DNA of 64,000 bases from Ciceribacter sp. L1K22 (GTDB taxonomy: Bacteria; Pseudomonadota; Alphaproteobacteria; Rhizobiales; Rhizobiaceae): positions 1,665,399-1,729,398 of the forward strand of contig NZ_JAGFPK010000001.1 of the NCBI RefSeq assembly GCF_017599385.1, read 5' to 3'. The position numbers and the translations under genes are program-made. Shown here one piece after another: positions 63,669 through 64,000 of this stretch; the stretch's first letter is position 1, and every line of letters begins with the position of its first letter. The notes beneath the pieces were generated by a model. That model ran no database searches, was not told where the DNA came from, and saw only the letters and a program-made list of their open reading frames with translations.

Positions 63669-64000
63669 ATGACTGAACACAACGTCCGCAACTTCAACAT
63701 CAACTTCGGCCCGCAACACCCGGCGGCGCACGGCGTTCTACGCTTGGTTCTTGAACTCGACGGCGAAATCGTCGAACGCGTCGATCCCCACATCGGCCTG
63801 CTGCATCGCGGCACCGAAAAGCTGATCGAGACGAAGACCTATCTGCAGGCTCTGCCGTACTTCGATCGCCTCGACTACGTCGCGCCGATGAACCAGGAGC
63901 ATGCTTATTCGCTCGCCGTCGAGAAGCTTCTCGGCATCGAGATCCCGATTCGTGGCCAGTTGATCCGGGTGCTTTACTCGGAAATCGGCCGTATCCTGTC
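63669..64000 (+). CDS. nuoD: NADH-quinone oxidoreductase subunit D, 5' part (cut by window edge)
   Basis: NuoD, the 49-kDa-type subunit, forms the quinone pocket with NuoB. The frame opens at the ATG at 63669 after AAGGGCAGGGACC, 17 bp past nuoC, and runs to the last base. The visible 110 residues hold the family start [20 protein letters not shown] (quinone-pocket His) and [20 protein letters not shown]. The remainder is outside the window. Confidence 0.97.
   Translation, partial: MTEHNVRNFNINFGPQHPAAHGVLRLVLELDGEIVERVDPHIGLLHRGTEKLIETKTYLQALPYFDRLDYVAPMNQEHAYSLAVEKLLGIEIPIRGQLIRVLYSEIGRIL

Overview
The window is about 64 kb of a GC-rich alphaproteobacterial chromosome. Gene content and order (hemB / ldtR-ldtP / glyA-nrdR-rib-nusB / hppA / plsX-fabH-ihfA / ctaA-argC-speB-rpsI-rplM / clpP-clpX-lon-hupB / nuoABCD) are those of a Rhizobiaceae main chromosome (Rhizobium, Agrobacterium, Ensifer and relatives). 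The genus cannot be fixed from the sequence alone. Most of the window is housekeeping core. No insertion sequence, prophage or CRISPR array was seen.

Left part (1-20.4 kb): the 5' part of hemB (minus) diverges from a small membrane protein gene. Next come the MarR-type regulator LdtR and its neighbouring L,D-transpeptidase, and a large MscS-type channel. Then comes the run glyA-nrdR-ribD-ribE, two minus-strand small genes (one encoding only 26 residues), and ribH-nusB-MFS transporter. After the proton-pumping pyrophosphatase gene hppA lie a BamE-like lipoprotein gene, a cytochrome bc1 assembly chaperone gene, a YceD-like gene, plsX, fabH, ihfA and a MerR-type regulator.

Middle part (20.4-37.9 kb): a tRNA-Pro, small hypothetical genes and a PHB-depolymerase-like esterase precede a compact envelope polysaccharide cluster (23.0-32.4 kb). 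It holds two GT4 glycosyltransferases, a Wzy/ligase-like protein, a polyprenyl-phosphate glycosylphosphotransferase, a Wza-like lipoprotein, a Wzc-like chain-length protein whose kinase P-loop is destroyed, and a BcsL/FemAB-like acyltransferase. Position and content resemble the rhizobial unipolar polysaccharide (UPP) loci. Then follow DUF2842/ctaA and a minus-strand run rplM-rpsI, speB-argC-kinase.

Right part (38-64 kb): this includes the most accessory-looking stretch (38-48 kb). It holds tandem CoA-binding proteins, a DUF6455-like protein with an FNR/FixK-type box, metY, a GFA-like protein, a cupin, an orphan serine recombinase, an unfamiliar beta-rich protein, a secreted trypsin-like protease, a P450 and a diguanylate cyclase. 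The protein quality-control block clpP-clpX-lon-hupB has RpoH-like promoters before clpP and lon, and a possible 49-codon leader ORF coupled to clpX. An FMN riboswitch precedes the riboflavin transporter gene ribN, and a Pho-box-like site precedes a phytase-like secreted protein. Farther right are an oxygenase/hydrolase pair, an aldo-keto reductase, two small stress-type proteins (one with an EcfG/RpoE2-like promoter), tRNA-Val, two identical tRNA-Asp genes and the start of the complex I operon.

No wholly new multi-gene system stands out. The best leads are the kinase-dead Wzc homologue in the polysaccharide cluster, the overlooked tiny ORFs (26, 49 and 56 residues), the unnamed beta-rich protein at 43.6 kb, and several readable stress, phosphate and oxygen regulatory sites.
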